Positions 45,019-54,030 are shown, counted from the first letter of the stretch. The stretch is 64,000 nt of DNA from an uncultured cyanobacterium (GCA_903848645.1 CAINGU010000078.1:110417-174416); one strand, 5' to 3'. Notes: a model not told the origin generated them from the sequence alone. Made by a program: numbers and translations.

Positions 45019-45693
45019 ATGCACGATCTTTTGATTTTCAATAACGAAAAACTTCTTCGTCAAGCACTAACTCACCGTTCTTATGTTAATGAACATCCAG
45101 GAGAAGAACATAACGAGCGCCTAGAATTTCTTGGTGATGCTATTCTCAATTTCCTAAGCGGTGAATATCTCTATGAAAAGTTTGCTGAAAAAGGAGAAGA
45201 TGAATTAACTCGTCGTCGTTCTGCATTAGTAGATGAAAAACAATTAGCAGAATTTGCGAAAGAAGTAGGTTTAGACTTGAGAATGCGTTTAGGACAAGGT
45301 GCAATTCTCGATGGAGGATATAATAGTCCTAACTTATTAAGTAGCACATTTGAAGCAGTTATTGGTGCTTATTATCTAGATAAAAATTCCAATATTGCAT
45401 TACTTCGTCCTATTGTAGAAACACTTTTTGCCTCTGTACCTGAGAATATTGTTGTATCTCGTTCTAATGTAGATTCCAAAAATCGCTTTCAGGAGTGGGT
45501 ACAAAGCAGCGGTAACACAAATCCACCCAAATATGTTACAAGACAAATAGGTGGACAATCTCATACACCAGTATTTGAATCTGATGTATTTGAAGTAGTA
45601 AATGGGGAAGAAAAATGGCGGGGAAAAGGACAAGGACGTAATAAAAAAGATGCAGAAAAAGCTGCTGCTGAAAATGCGTTAGATAACTTGTAA
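45019..45693 (+). CDS. rnc: Ribonuclease III
   Basis: Double-strand-specific endoribonuclease for rRNA processing and small-RNA turnover. 224 residues: catalytic domain with signature NERLEFLGDAILNFL (metal-binding Glu and Asp), a second acidic site in STFEAVIGAYYLD, and a dsRNA-binding domain (about 152-224, ending GKGQGRNKKDAEKAAAENAL). It is compact compared with many cyanobacterial RNase III proteins, and cyanobacteria usually have more than one. AAGAGA lies before the ATG. Confidence 0.95.
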   Translation: MHDLLIFNNEKLLRQALTHRSYVNEHPGEEHNERLEFLGDAILNFLSGEYLYEKFAEKGEDELTRRRSALVDEKQLAEFAKEVGLDLRMRLGQGAILDGGYNSPNLLSSTFEAVIGAYYLDKNSNIALLRPIVETLFASVPENIVVSRSNVDSKNRFQEWVQSSGNTNPPKYVTRQIGGQSHTPVFESDVFEVVNGEEKWRGKGQGRNKKDAEKAAAENALDNL

Positions 45694-45740
45694 AAAACGA
45701 GGTTTATTAGATTGATAATTGTTGATTTTCTGATTGCTTT

Positions 45741-45857
45741 GGCGATTAGAAGTCGCAGCTACACAGACAAAACCCACCTGCGTGGGTTCAAAAGCTTTGA
45801 TTTTACATTAGTCCACGCAGGTGGACTTAGCCTGTGGAGTAGCGATTTATAATCGCC
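45741..45857. repeat. Foldback repeat, copy 2 of the 17.8-kb family
   Basis: Starts GGCGATTAGAAGTCGCAGCT and ends in ...AGCGATTTATAATCGCC; arms also contain ACCCACCTGCGTGGGT and GTCCACGCAGGTGGAC. The outer ends pair with each other and the two inner motifs are each self-complementary and pair crosswise. It lies just 48 bases after rnc and before the riboswitch. Confidence 0.78.
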
Positions 45858-45964
45858 CGAAACTAATATTCATCACGAATACTGATGTTATTACTGAATA
45901 TAAATGTTAATGTTCTATCATTATTCATAATTGAGTAAGTCAGCTTAATCCAGTACATTGAATT

Positions 45965-46132
45965 TAATAGTGCTGGAACGGAGGAACCAAATTGTGGGGC
46001 GTATTTTTGTCTTGATTAATTTAGAAATTTGAGCTTTAACACGCAAATAAAATCCAAAATCAAGCAAAAAAGGGGATCTCTCAACCCTAGCCCGTCAGCT
46101 AACTTCGTAGGCATTGAGAGGAGACTGAAGAG
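45965..46132 (+). promoter_or_regulatory. ydaO/yuaA-type (c-di-AMP) riboswitch candidate
   Basis: Two conserved blocks match the ydaO/yuaA class as I remember it: GGAACGGAGGAACCAA (45975-45990) and, after an AU-rich variable arm, GGGGATCTCTCAA then CGTCAGCTAACTTCGTAGGC (46093-46112), closing with GAGAGGAGA. The class binds cyclic di-AMP and usually switches genes off when the ligand is high. It lies 95 bases before the NrtB-like permease start, on the same strand. Pairing and the expression platform were not computed. The motif match is strong; the ligand is taken from the family. Confidence 0.82.
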
Positions 46133-46227
46133 ACAGAATTTTAATTATGTTCTGATCTTATCAGTGTCCAAGGTTGGTACTAGTTAACGTTTTCGTACCC
46201 AAGCTTAACTCTGCTGAGGTGAAATAA

Positions 46228-47082
46228 ATGATATTGCAACTAAATATAGCTGCCATTTTTGCAGTTGCGGGACAAACTGTTTGGAGAAAAACCAAACCTG
46301 TAATTTTCCAAGATACTTTTTTATTCCCAGTATTAGGCTGTTTAGGAATTATTTCATTGTGGTGGGTAGTAGCACTAGCTAATCACGAATTAATACCCAC
46401 ACCACCAGAAGCTTTAATTGCTAATTGGGACTATATCTTACATCCATTTTATGAAAGAGGTCCCGGTGATTTAGGCATTGGCTGGTTATTATTAGCAAGT
46501 TTACGGCGAGTCATATTAGGATTTGGTTTAGGTGCATTAGTCGCCATTCCCTTGGGATTTTTGATTGGAATGTCCAGACCGACAATGTTAGCTTTTAATC
46601 CCATTATTCAGATTTTTAAACCTGTATCTCCATTAGCTTGGTTGCCCATTTCTTTATCTCTGTTCAATTTAGCAGATCCTTCCGCTATTTTCGTAATTTT
46701 CATTACCTCTTTGTGGCCAACTATTATTAATACGGCTTTGGGAGTTTCTAGTGTTCCTAAAGATTATTTAGATGTAGCACAAGTCTTGGGAATGAACCGC
46801 TGGAGACAGATTACCAAAATTATTTTACCTGCGAGTTTGCCTTATATTTTTACAGGGTTGCGAATTAGTTTAGGCATTGCTTGGCTAGTAATTGTAGCGG
46901 TAGAAATGCTCACTGGTGGTGTAGGAATAGGATTTTTTGTTTGGGATGAATGGAGTCGTTTAAATCTCAGTTCTGTATTTTTAGCTGTGTTTGTAATTGG
47001 GTTAACTGGGTTGATTTTAGATTACGGTGTGGGGAAACTTCAAGAGTTAGTTACTCACCGTCCTGGAAGTTTAAAGATTTAA
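46228..47082 (+). CDS. ABC transporter permease, NrtB/CmpB/SsuC family
   Basis: Membrane subunit (284 residues, about six helices) of an importer for a small anion. It carries the family motif region VSSVPKDYLDVAQVLGMNRW (EAA loop contacting the ATPase) and GLRISLGIAWLVIVAVEMLTGG. GAGGTG before ATG 46228 supports the start. It is the first gene of the riboswitch-led operon, followed by the binding protein and ATPase. Gene order B-A-D differs from nrtABCD and cmpABCD, which begin with the binding protein, so substrate assignment (nitrate, bicarbonate, cyanate, other) is open. Confidence 0.88.
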   Translation: MILQLNIAAIFAVAGQTVWRKTKPVIFQDTFLFPVLGCLGIISLWWVVALANHELIPTPPEALIANWDYILHPFYERGPGDLGIGWLLLASLRRVILGFGLGALVAIPLGFLIGMSRPTMLAFNPIIQIFKPVSPLAWLPISLSLFNLADPSAIFVIFITSLWPTIINTALGVSSVPKDYLDVAQVLGMNRWRQITKIILPASLPYIFTGLRISLGIAWLVIVAVEMLTGGVGIGFFVWDEWSRLNLSSVFLAVFVIGLTGLILDYGVGKLQELVTHRPGSLKI

Positions 47083-47143
47083 ACGCTGATAGAAGATGAT
47101 GAACGCAGATAAACGCAGATAAAATCCCAAATCACAAAAAGGT

Positions 47144-48586
47144 ATGACTGAAAATCATTTAACTCGCAGGAATTTCATCACAGGAATAGGTGCGACAACA
47201 GCAGGTTTATTTTTATCATCCTGTGCTGTTTCTGGAGATAGGTCTGCTAAGGGATTAACAGCAGAAGCTTTAGCGGTGAAACCTGTAGTTAAATCTCAAG
47301 ATTTAGAAAAACCCGATATTACTGTGGGTTATGTTCCTGTTAATGATTGTGCGCCATTTGCGATCGCTTGGAAAAAAGGATTTTTCCGAAAATATGGTTT
47401 AAATGTGAAACTCAACCGCGAAGCCAGTTGGGCTACTTCCCGCGACGGTTTAATTTTCGGTCGTCTGGATGCTTCCCCCGTCGTTTCTGGTGCGGTCACA
47501 AACGCTAGAATCGGTGCAGAAGGTGCGCGTCATGCTCCCTTGTGTGCAGCAATGACCATCCACCGTCATGGTAACGCCATGACCATGAATAAGGATATGT
47601 GGGACTATGGCATCCGTCCTTGGTTTGAATATCAACAAAAGTACGGTGATGGGGCTTTAGAAGCCTTTGGAAAGGACTTTCGCGGTTATTTTGACAAACA
47701 ACCCCCAGAAAAGAAAGTTTGGGCTGTAGTCCTCAGTTCTGCCATTTATGAATACTTTGCTCGCTATCTTTCTGCTGCTGCGGGTGTTGATCCTTTGAAA
47801 GAATTTCGGGTGATCATTGTTCCCCCACCGCAAATGGTGACAAATATGAGAATTGGGGCAATGCAAGCTTACATGGTCGCCGAACCCTGGAACACTAGAG
47901 CAATTACTGGTAATCAAGGTATCGGTTTTACCTTTGCCCAAGGTAAGGAAATTTGGCATGGACACCCAGATAGACTCCTGGGAGTAATGGAATCTTTTAT
48001 TGTCAATTATCCCAAAACTTACCGCTCTTTGGTAAAAGCAATGATTGAAGCTTGTCAATATTGCAGCAAACCTGAAAATCGCCAAGAAGTAGCCGAATTG
48101 CTAACAGAAAGATCATTTACTGGTGCAAAACCCAAAAAGCCGGGTGTTCCTATTACTAAGTTTACTGGACCGGGAATTATTGGCAATTATAATTATGGTG
48201 GTTTTGATGGTAAAGACCGAACTATTAAAGCAGATGATACCACAATTTTTTATGATCTTCCTAATAGTATTCCCCACGCCATAGGAGAACATTCCACATT
48301 TTTATGGCGTTCTCGCAGTATTTGGTTAATGACTCAAGCAGCCCGTTGGGGACAAATCAAGGAAATTCCTAAAAATGCCGAAGAAGTCGCTGCAAAAGGT
48401 TGGAGAACAGATTTATATCGAGAGATAGCGGCAGAAATGGGAATTGAATGTCCCAAGGATGATTACAAAGTTGAACCTCCCGAAGTATTTATAGATAAAA
48501 AAGGATTTGATCCTAGTGATCCTGTAGGATATCTTCAGAGTTTTGATATTCGTGCTAATACTCCCTCTCGGTTTTTTATGTCTTAA
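47144..48586 (+). CDS. NrtA/CmpA-like substrate-binding lipoprotein
   Basis: 480 residues. The N-terminus has a twin-arginine-like motif (RRNFITGIG) and a lipobox LSSC, so it is exported and lipid-anchored outside the plasma membrane. The body matches NrtA/CmpA: PDITVGYVPVNDCAPFAIAW, RLDASPVVSGA and MRIGAMQAYMVAEPWNTRAI. CmpA binds bicarbonate and NrtA nitrate; pocket residues that separate them could not be aligned here. It lies 61 bases downstream of the permease and 17 upstream of the ATPase, in one operon. Confidence 0.88.
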   Translation: MTENHLTRRNFITGIGATTAGLFLSSCAVSGDRSAKGLTAEALAVKPVVKSQDLEKPDITVGYVPVNDCAPFAIAWKKGFFRKYGLNVKLNREASWATSRDGLIFGRLDASPVVSGAVTNARIGAEGARHAPLCAAMTIHRHGNAMTMNKDMWDYGIRPWFEYQQKYGDGALEAFGKDFRGYFDKQPPEKKVWAVVLSSAIYEYFARYLSAAAGVDPLKEFRVIIVPPPQMVTNMRIGAMQAYMVAEPWNTRAITGNQGIGFTFAQGKEIWHGHPDRLLGVMESFIVNYPKTYRSLVKAMIEACQYCSKPENRQEVAELLTERSFTGAKPKKPGVPITKFTGPGIIGNYNYGGFDGKDRTIKADDTTIFYDLPNSIPHAIGEHSTFLWRSRSIWLMTQAARWGQIKEIPKNAEEVAAKGWRTDLYREIAAEMGIECPKDDYKVEPPEVFIDKKGFDPSDPVGYLQSFDIRANTPSRFFMS

Positions 48587-48603
48587 AAAATAGGTAATTA
48601 ATC

Positions 48604-49440
48604 ATGGAATATACAACTTTACCACATAATACGACTACCGAAACTTTGCCCCGTAACGGATTTTTAGAAGTAGAAAATTTAGTCAAATCTTATCCAACCC
48701 AGGATAAAGGACAATTCACAGTTTTGGACAATATTAATTTGACCATTAGTGAAAATGAATATATTTCTGTAATTGGTCATTCTGGTTGTGGTAAATCCAC
48801 ATTGTTAAAAATAATTGGTGGTTTTGAAAAAGCTACATCTGGTTCAGTTCGCTTAGACGGCAAAGAGATTCGTAAACCAGGAGCAGATAGAATGATGGTA
48901 TTTCAAAATTATTCATTATTGCCTTGGTTAACTGTTCGTGAAAATATTCGTTTAGCAGTAGATGAAGTTTTGAAAAATGCTAATCGTGCCGAAAAAATTA
49001 GTATTGTCAATGAACATTTGGCAATGGTAAACTTAACCGCAGCCGCAGATAAATATCCTGATGAAATTTCTGGAGGAATGAAACAAAGAGTTGGTATTGC
49101 CAGAGCTTTAGCAATTCGTCCAAAAATGTTATTAATGGATGAACCTTTTGGGGCTTTAGATGCTTTAACTCGTGGTAAATTACAACGTCAAGTATTAGAT
49201 ATTTGGGAAAATAATCGGCAAGCGGTAATGATGATTACCCACGATGTAGACGAAGCAATTTATATGTCAGATCGCATTATTTTGATGACTAATGGACCAT
49301 CTGCAAAAATAGGAGAAATTTTAACAGTTCCTTTTGAACATCCCAGAGATAGAATGGCCATGCGTAACTCCACACAATATTTTGAACTTCGCAATCATGC
49401 TCTTAATTTTCTTGACCAAAATTTTACACCGGAGAAGTAA
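48604..49440 (+). CDS. ABC transporter ATP-binding protein, NrtD/CmpD-like
   Basis: 278-residue ATPase of the nitrate/taurine group. Walker A GHSGCGKST, Q-loop VFQNYSLLPW, signature ISGGMKQRV, Walker B LLMDEPFGALD and switch His in MITHDVDEA are all intact. It has no C-terminal binding-protein-like domain, unlike NrtC/CmpC, so the system has one type of ATPase subunit and lacks the ammonium- or bicarbonate-sensing NrtC subunit. It is the third gene of the riboswitch operon. Confidence 0.9.
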   Translation: MEYTTLPHNTTTETLPRNGFLEVENLVKSYPTQDKGQFTVLDNINLTISENEYISVIGHSGCGKSTLLKIIGGFEKATSGSVRLDGKEIRKPGADRMMVFQNYSLLPWLTVRENIRLAVDEVLKNANRAEKISIVNEHLAMVNLTAAADKYPDEISGGMKQRVGIARALAIRPKMLLMDEPFGALDALTRGKLQRQVLDIWENNRQAVMMITHDVDEAIYMSDRIILMTNGPSAKIGEILTVPFEHPRDRMAMRNSTQYFELRNHALNFLDQNFTPEK

Positions 49441-49523
49441 TAATTATAGAAGGAGTCAGAAAAAGAAAGAAGAAAGAAGGGAAGGGAGTTAGAATCATCT
49501 AAATACAATAAATAAATTTCACA

Positions 49524-50609
49524 ATGGCAAAAGTTCTTCTCGAAAATATTAAACGTAAATTCAACAATGTCACCGCTATTGAGGATATTAGCCTTGAAAT
49601 TCCTGATGGTGAGTTTTGGGTTTTAGTCGGGCCTTCTGGTTGCGGTAAATCAACAATTTTGCGAACTATTGCTGGTTTAGAAACTGCTACATCTGGTAAT
49701 TTATATATAGGCGATCGCTTAGTTAATGATATCCCAGCTAGAGCGCGTGATGTAGCCATGGTATTTCAAAACTATGCTCTATATCCGCACATGACGGTAA
49801 GGGAAAATATCGCTTTTGGGTTACAAATGCGAAAGGTTGATCCGAAAACTATTCAACAACGAGTGTTAACAGTAGCAACATCCCTAGCGTTGGATCATCT
49901 TTTAGATCGTAAACCCAAACAGTTATCTGGAGGACAACAACAACGTGTAGCATTAGGAAGAGCGATCGCTCGTCAAGCCCAATTATTTTTACTTGATGAA
50001 CCTTTATCTAATTTAGATGCTCAATTGCGAGATGATACCAGAGCCGAATTAAAACAGTTACATCAACAATTAGGAATTACGACAATTTACGTCACCCATG
50101 ATCAAGTTGAAGCCATGACTTTAGCTGACAAAATTGTTGTTCTCAATCAAGGGAAAATTCAACAAATTGGTGATCCTCAAAGTATTTATGCTTTACCTGC
50201 TAACGAAATGGTAGCAAGTTTCTTGGGTAATCCACCCATGAATATTCTCCATGCTATTTACAAAGGTGATACTTTTGATATTAGTGGACAGCTATTACAA
50301 ATTCCTCCCAATTTTCAACAGAACTTAAAGTTGAATTTAGGAGAAATTTATCATTTAGGAATTCGTCCTGAACATATCAATATTGCCGAAAATTTGGGAG
50401 GATTAACTGTAGAAGTTAAGGTTGTAGAACCGCTAGGAAGAGAAACTTTGATTCGTGTAAGTTTACCAGGTTCTTCAAGTTTTATCAATGTGCAAATCGG
50501 TGGAAATGTTCGTTTACATCCAGGAGAAAAGTTAAATTTACAATTAGATTTAAATCAATTATTTCTATTTAATTCTCATACTGGTGAAAGAATGTTTCCT
50601 TTGTTATAA
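49524..50609 (+). CDS. ABC transporter ATP-binding protein, MalK/UgpC family
   Basis: 361 residues: ATPase domain (1-235) with Walker A GPSGCGKST, signature LSGGQQQRVALGRA, Walker B LLDEPLSNLD and switch YVTHDQVEAM, then the OB-fold/TOBE regulatory domain (about 240-361). This is the sugar or glycerol-phosphate importer ATPase type, which may serve several permeases. No sugar permease is next to it, so it is an orphan shared ATPase. It lies 83 bases after the NrtD-like gene on the same strand; membership in that operon is possible but not shown. It converges with the lipoprotein gene four bases on. Confidence 0.88.
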   Translation: MAKVLLENIKRKFNNVTAIEDISLEIPDGEFWVLVGPSGCGKSTILRTIAGLETATSGNLYIGDRLVNDIPARARDVAMVFQNYALYPHMTVRENIAFGLQMRKVDPKTIQQRVLTVATSLALDHLLDRKPKQLSGGQQQRVALGRAIARQAQLFLLDEPLSNLDAQLRDDTRAELKQLHQQLGITTIYVTHDQVEAMTLADKIVVLNQGKIQQIGDPQSIYALPANEMVASFLGNPPMNILHAIYKGDTFDISGQLLQIPPNFQQNLKLNLGEIYHLGIRPEHINIAENLGGLTVEVKVVEPLGRETLIRVSLPGSSSFINVQIGGNVRLHPGEKLNLQLDLNQLFLFNSHTGERMFPLL

Positions 50610-50613
50610 AAAC

Positions 50614-51510
50614 TTAATTACCAGATACAGCTTTCAATCCCGTAGCTTTTAAAACTTCCGTAGCATCTTTTCTCACTATTAAAGTAGAATCAGCATTGCC
50701 ATTTTCAGTAATAGGTTGTTCTAAAATATAGATATAATCCTCATTTTTCCAACCTGTCACACATTTACCATCTCGACAGGAGACTTTACCACCTTGCAAA
50801 TTGAGACATTTCCCATTAGCATCACATCCTTTATAATTGACATTTCCTGTACCATTAACCCCTTTCCAAGAGTCAGTATTGCTCAAAGTAATCGTCCATT
50901 CACCATTACTTAAAGTTTGTGAATTACTACTTTTTGAATTACCGCTTGGTGATTTTTTCTCTGTAACTTCACTTACAACCTCCATTTTTGTAATAATGGA
51001 TTCCTTGCGAGTTTTTCCACAAGGTTCTGCACTTTGACAATCACTAACTGATTGTATTTTATAAACAGCGCGGATCTTTTTATTGACAAACTTCTTCTCA
51101 TCAGCACAAATTTCAAAACTCGCACCAACATTGTGTTCAATTCCTTTCTTATCCACCAAGGTAACGTAACACATTAAATCACCATTGACTAACTTTGTAA
51201 CTGTTCCTACTCTTGGTTGTTTAATTCCATCTTTCTGAGTATTTTTATTATTGTCTAGATTTTTACGAACAAGTTTTTTCTTCTCTTCTTTCTGATCTTC
51301 TTTATTGTTTGCATTTTCCTGAGTTTCTGATTTTGAAGAAGATTCTTCTTTATCCTCTTGTTCCGTTGTTGCTACTGGAGAAGTTTCCCTTTGACTTTGT
51401 TTTACACTATTACTTGAATCTTCTTTAACTATATCCTTTGGTGCGCTACCGCAACCTATCAAAGATATACAGCTAAGAATTACGGAAATTGTGGCAATTA
51501 ATTTTTTCAT
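50614..51510 (-). CDS. Lipoprotein with charged linker and Cys-containing C-terminal domain
   Basis: 298 residues. Lipobox LIGC (Cys20) after a short signal; residues 25-95 are a Glu/Lys/Ser/Asn-rich disordered linker, then a soluble domain (about 98-185, GTVTKLVNGDLMCYVTLVDKKG) and a second with CDANGKCLNLQGGKVSCRDGKC (about 225-260), where the Cys may be disulfide-bonded. I do not recognise a family. It is probably anchored on the outer face of the plasma or outer membrane. Confidence 0.65.
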   Translation of the reverse strand: MKKLIATISVILSCISLIGCGSAPKDIVKEDSSNSVKQSQRETSPVATTEQEDKEESSSKSETQENANNKEDQKEEKKKLVRKNLDNNKNTQKDGIKQPRVGTVTKLVNGDLMCYVTLVDKKGIEHNVGASFEICADEKKFVNKKIRAVYKIQSVSDCQSAEPCGKTRKESIITKMEVVSEVTEKKSPSGNSKSSNSQTLSNGEWTITLSNTDSWKGVNGTGNVNYKGCDANGKCLNLQGGKVSCRDGKCVTGWKNEDYIYILEQPITENGNADSTLIVRKDATEVLKATGLKAVSGN

Positions 51511-51595
51511 GGTGAAATTATAATAGTTGAGAATATTCCCGTAGTTTAACTGAAAATACTAGCCAAAATTATCAAATCTGCCAGATAAGACATTT

Positions 51596-52243
51596 ATGCT
51601 ACTTCAACCAAATCAACGCATTAAGTTAGATGACTCAGATGATCAGTTATTCTATAGTTACCCTCGTTTTGTCACTCATGTAGATGAAGGATTTATTCAA
51701 CAGTTAACCGATTTATATTGTCAGCGACTCCAACCTAATACGCATATTTTTGATATGATGAGTAGTTGGGTGTCCCATCTACCCACAGATATCACCTTTT
51801 CTCATGTAGAAGGACATGGACTCAATGCAGAGGAACTAGCCCGAAATCCCCAATTAAATCATTACTTTGTCCAGAATCTCAACACAAATCCCCAGTTACC
51901 TTTCCCAGATCAAAACTTTGATGCTGTTATTAACTGTGTTTCTGTGCAATATATTCAATATCCAGAGGCCATATTTTCCGAAATACACCGCATTCTGAAA
52001 CCTGGTGGTATAGCAATTATCAGTTTTTCTAACCGGATGTTTTTTCAAAAGGCAATTCAAGCTTGGCGAGATGGTTCAGAAGCTTTTAGAGTAGAATTAG
52101 TCAAGGGTTACTTTACCTCAGTACCGGGATTCACAACTCCAGAAGTCATTTGCTCAAAGTCAACAGCACCAAATTTCTTACAATGGTTGGGAGTACCAGG
52201 AGGAGATCCTTTATATGCAGTCATAGCTCATCGTTTGACCTAG
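51596..52243 (+). CDS. SAM-dependent methyltransferase (type 11)
   Basis: 215 residues. The class I fold is recognisable from FDMMSSWVSHLPTD (motif I place), FPDQNFDAVINCVSVQYIQYP and HRILKPGGIAIISFSNR. Motif I is degenerate: it lacks the usual GxGxG, reading DMMSSWVSH instead, as in a common cyanobacterial subgroup related to MenG/UbiE-like enzymes. The substrate is unknown. It is a single gene, divergent from the lipoprotein. Confidence 0.75.
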   Translation: MLLQPNQRIKLDDSDDQLFYSYPRFVTHVDEGFIQQLTDLYCQRLQPNTHIFDMMSSWVSHLPTDITFSHVEGHGLNAEELARNPQLNHYFVQNLNTNPQLPFPDQNFDAVINCVSVQYIQYPEAIFSEIHRILKPGGIAIISFSNRMFFQKAIQAWRDGSEAFRVELVKGYFTSVPGFTTPEVICSKSTAPNFLQWLGVPGGDPLYAVIAHRLT

Positions 52244-52381
52244 TATTGTAATACAAAAATATCAAAACATTTGTGATTATCAATACCTCCAATCATTATT
52301 TAAAAGTAAATTTTCTGGCTTGTGGGTGACAATAGAGTTGATAATTGCCTCACAAACTTAAGTATCAAGGGGAAATCAAAA

Positions 52382-52891
52382 ATGGTTACAAATCGTGGGC
52401 GGAGAGTTTTAGCTGCTGTATTGCTATCAGTTGTCCTACTGACTACAGCTTGTTCTCCAAAAGCACCTAGTCGTTTTGATCAGGTACAACAGGAAAGTAC
52501 CAGACAAAAAAGCGGGCAAGCTGTAGTTAAAAATGCAACTCAGGGTAGTAAATTAAATCAATTCTTCCCCACTGGTGGAGATGGTTATAGTCGAGTCTAT
52601 ACTCAAGAGAAAAAAGGCTTTTCAGAAGCAAACTTGAAAAAAGGTGGCAAAGTAGTTGCTCAATTGGCTATTTCTGATACTAGTAGTACACCAGCAACAG
52701 CATCAAAATTTGCTAACAGCACTGAGAAAATAGGCGGTTATCCCTCAGTAAAACAGGGTAAAACTCAAACTTCGGTTTTGGTGAATAAGTACCAAGTGAA
52801 GGTTATTTCTAAAGATCCATTATTTACAGCCAGCGATCGCGCAGCATGGATAGAGAAGTTTAATCTTGATGGTTTAGCAAACTTGAAATAG
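52382..52891 (+). CDS. Small cyanobacterial lipoprotein
   Basis: 169 residues from ATG 52382, with AAGGGGA at 52367-52373 just upstream; an in-frame GTG at 52322 would give a non-signal leader. Lipobox LTTAC (Cys24). The mature domain (GSKLNQFFPTGGDGYSRVYTQEKKGFSEA) is a conserved cyanobacterial lipoprotein type of unknown role, with a C-terminal helix-rich end (SDRAAWIEKFNLDGLANLK). It lies alone between a methyltransferase and the next conserved gene. Confidence 0.7.
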   Translation: MVTNRGRRVLAAVLLSVVLLTTACSPKAPSRFDQVQQESTRQKSGQAVVKNATQGSKLNQFFPTGGDGYSRVYTQEKKGFSEANLKKGGKVVAQLAISDTSSTPATASKFANSTEKIGGYPSVKQGKTQTSVLVNKYQVKVISKDPLFTASDRAAWIEKFNLDGLANLK

Positions 52892-53003
52892 GTAGCTAAC
52901 CCCTGTTGCTAATTATTTAGTTTAGGGTGGTAATTGGGGAAATTCTGAAATGTTCCCTAACTAGCAACCGACGTTAATACAAAACATAGATAAGGAGACT
53001 TTT

Positions 53004-53882
53004 GTGAGTAAACCAATTCAGCAGTTAGTTGATGAACTTCCTAGCAGTAACTTGACTGTTTCCATGTTGAAGGCTTTAGATTTTGTTGCTCCTGGTGAAT
53101 GGCAAAATACTATTGGTTTTGTCAATACCATTAAAACCGTAACTGGTGAAGATGACGAAGACTTAATTCAACAAATTGGCGAAAGAGCGATTTATCTATT
53201 TAACGATAGATCCCAAGGATATCAAACCGCCCTTTGGCTTTATCAAACCGTTGACTCTACAGATAAGGCTTTGGGTGCAGCAGTTTTAGCTAACAAAATT
53301 GGGGGAAGCATTCCCTTGTTAGGTTTTTTAAATTCTGTCACTCCCAAAGCAGAAAAAGCCCAAACGATTGATTTGACATTGAAATTGGTGGCTGAAGTAG
53401 TCGCTTTTTGTCAAATTAACGGTATTCCCGGTGATAGTATTGGCGATTTTGTCGCCTCTTTAGGTGAGTATAGTGGTGAGTCACTCATCCGCATGGTGGC
53501 CTTGGTGTGCGTTGATGGTTTAATTCCTTTAGGACCAAACTTTATCAACAAGGCTTTAAATGGGATTAATCCTCAAGATTTAGCACAAAACTCAACTTAC
53601 CAAAGCATGAAAGATTCAATTCCTGGCCATAACGATGCCGGTAAATTGGACTTTATTGGCGAAAGTTTTGATTCAGTTAAAGGTTGGATGAGTAACCTGG
53701 TTACATCTCATAATCTCACACCACAAACAATCACTGGTAATTTGCAAAATTTTATGCAATTTAGCGAAGATAAATTAGACTATCTAGGAGCATTCCTGGA
53801 TGTGGCGACCAATTACTATGAACACACAGGTACACAGACCTTAGCACGCCGCTTAATTGAACGAGCAGTAGCTGAAATCTAG
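53004..53882 (+). CDS. Conserved cyanobacterial helical protein, function unknown
   Basis: 292 residues starting at GTG 53004 behind AAGGAG (52991-52996). All-helical, no signal peptide, no recognised catalytic motif. Reads PIQQLVDELPSSNLTVSMLK at the N-terminus and ends LARRLIERAVAEI. A Gly-rich stretch (GAAVLANKIGGSIPLLGFLN) at about 91-110 could associate with membrane. It may be lineage-specific. A hairpin terminator follows the gene. Confidence 0.68.
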   Translation: MSKPIQQLVDELPSSNLTVSMLKALDFVAPGEWQNTIGFVNTIKTVTGEDDEDLIQQIGERAIYLFNDRSQGYQTALWLYQTVDSTDKALGAAVLANKIGGSIPLLGFLNSVTPKAEKAQTIDLTLKLVAEVVAFCQINGIPGDSIGDFVASLGEYSGESLIRMVALVCVDGLIPLGPNFINKALNGINPQDLAQNSTYQSMKDSIPGHNDAGKLDFIGESFDSVKGWMSNLVTSHNLTPQTITGNLQNFMQFSEDKLDYLGAFLDVATNYYEHTGTQTLARRLIERAVAEI

Positions 53883-53903
53883 CAAATTCTTCAAAAAACA
53901 ACC

Positions 53904-53927
53904 TAGGGGCAGGATAAACCCGCCCCT
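53904..53927 (+). terminator. GC hairpin after the helical-protein gene
   Basis: AGGGGC (53905-53910), loop AGGATAAACCC, GCCCCT (53922-53927) followed by AATCTC. The stem is strong but there is no T-run. Lies 22 bases past the stop. Confidence 0.55.
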
Positions 53928-53985
53928 AATCTCTGAATAAATTGTATTTGATGGCATTTGTAACTACTTGTAATCTGTTTTCAAA

Positions 53986-54006
53986 GGAAATCCTGTCAGG
54001 ATTTCC
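53986..54006 (-). terminator. Palindrome downstream of rpsU
   Basis: GGAAATCCTG/CAGGATTTCC, a 10-bp perfect stem with a single-base loop, 24 bases past the rpsU stop on the minus strand. It is followed on that strand by TTTGAAAAC. It likely ends the rbpA1-rpsU transcript. Confidence 0.55.
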
Positions 54007-54030
54007 AGTTTTAGCCGATAGAACTAAAAT

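Noticed and set aside
45694..46227. tRNA or 6S-like RNA in the long rnc-to-permease gap
   Set aside because: No cloverleaf, no GTTCGAATC-type T-arm; the conserved blocks fit the ydaO/yuaA riboswitch instead.
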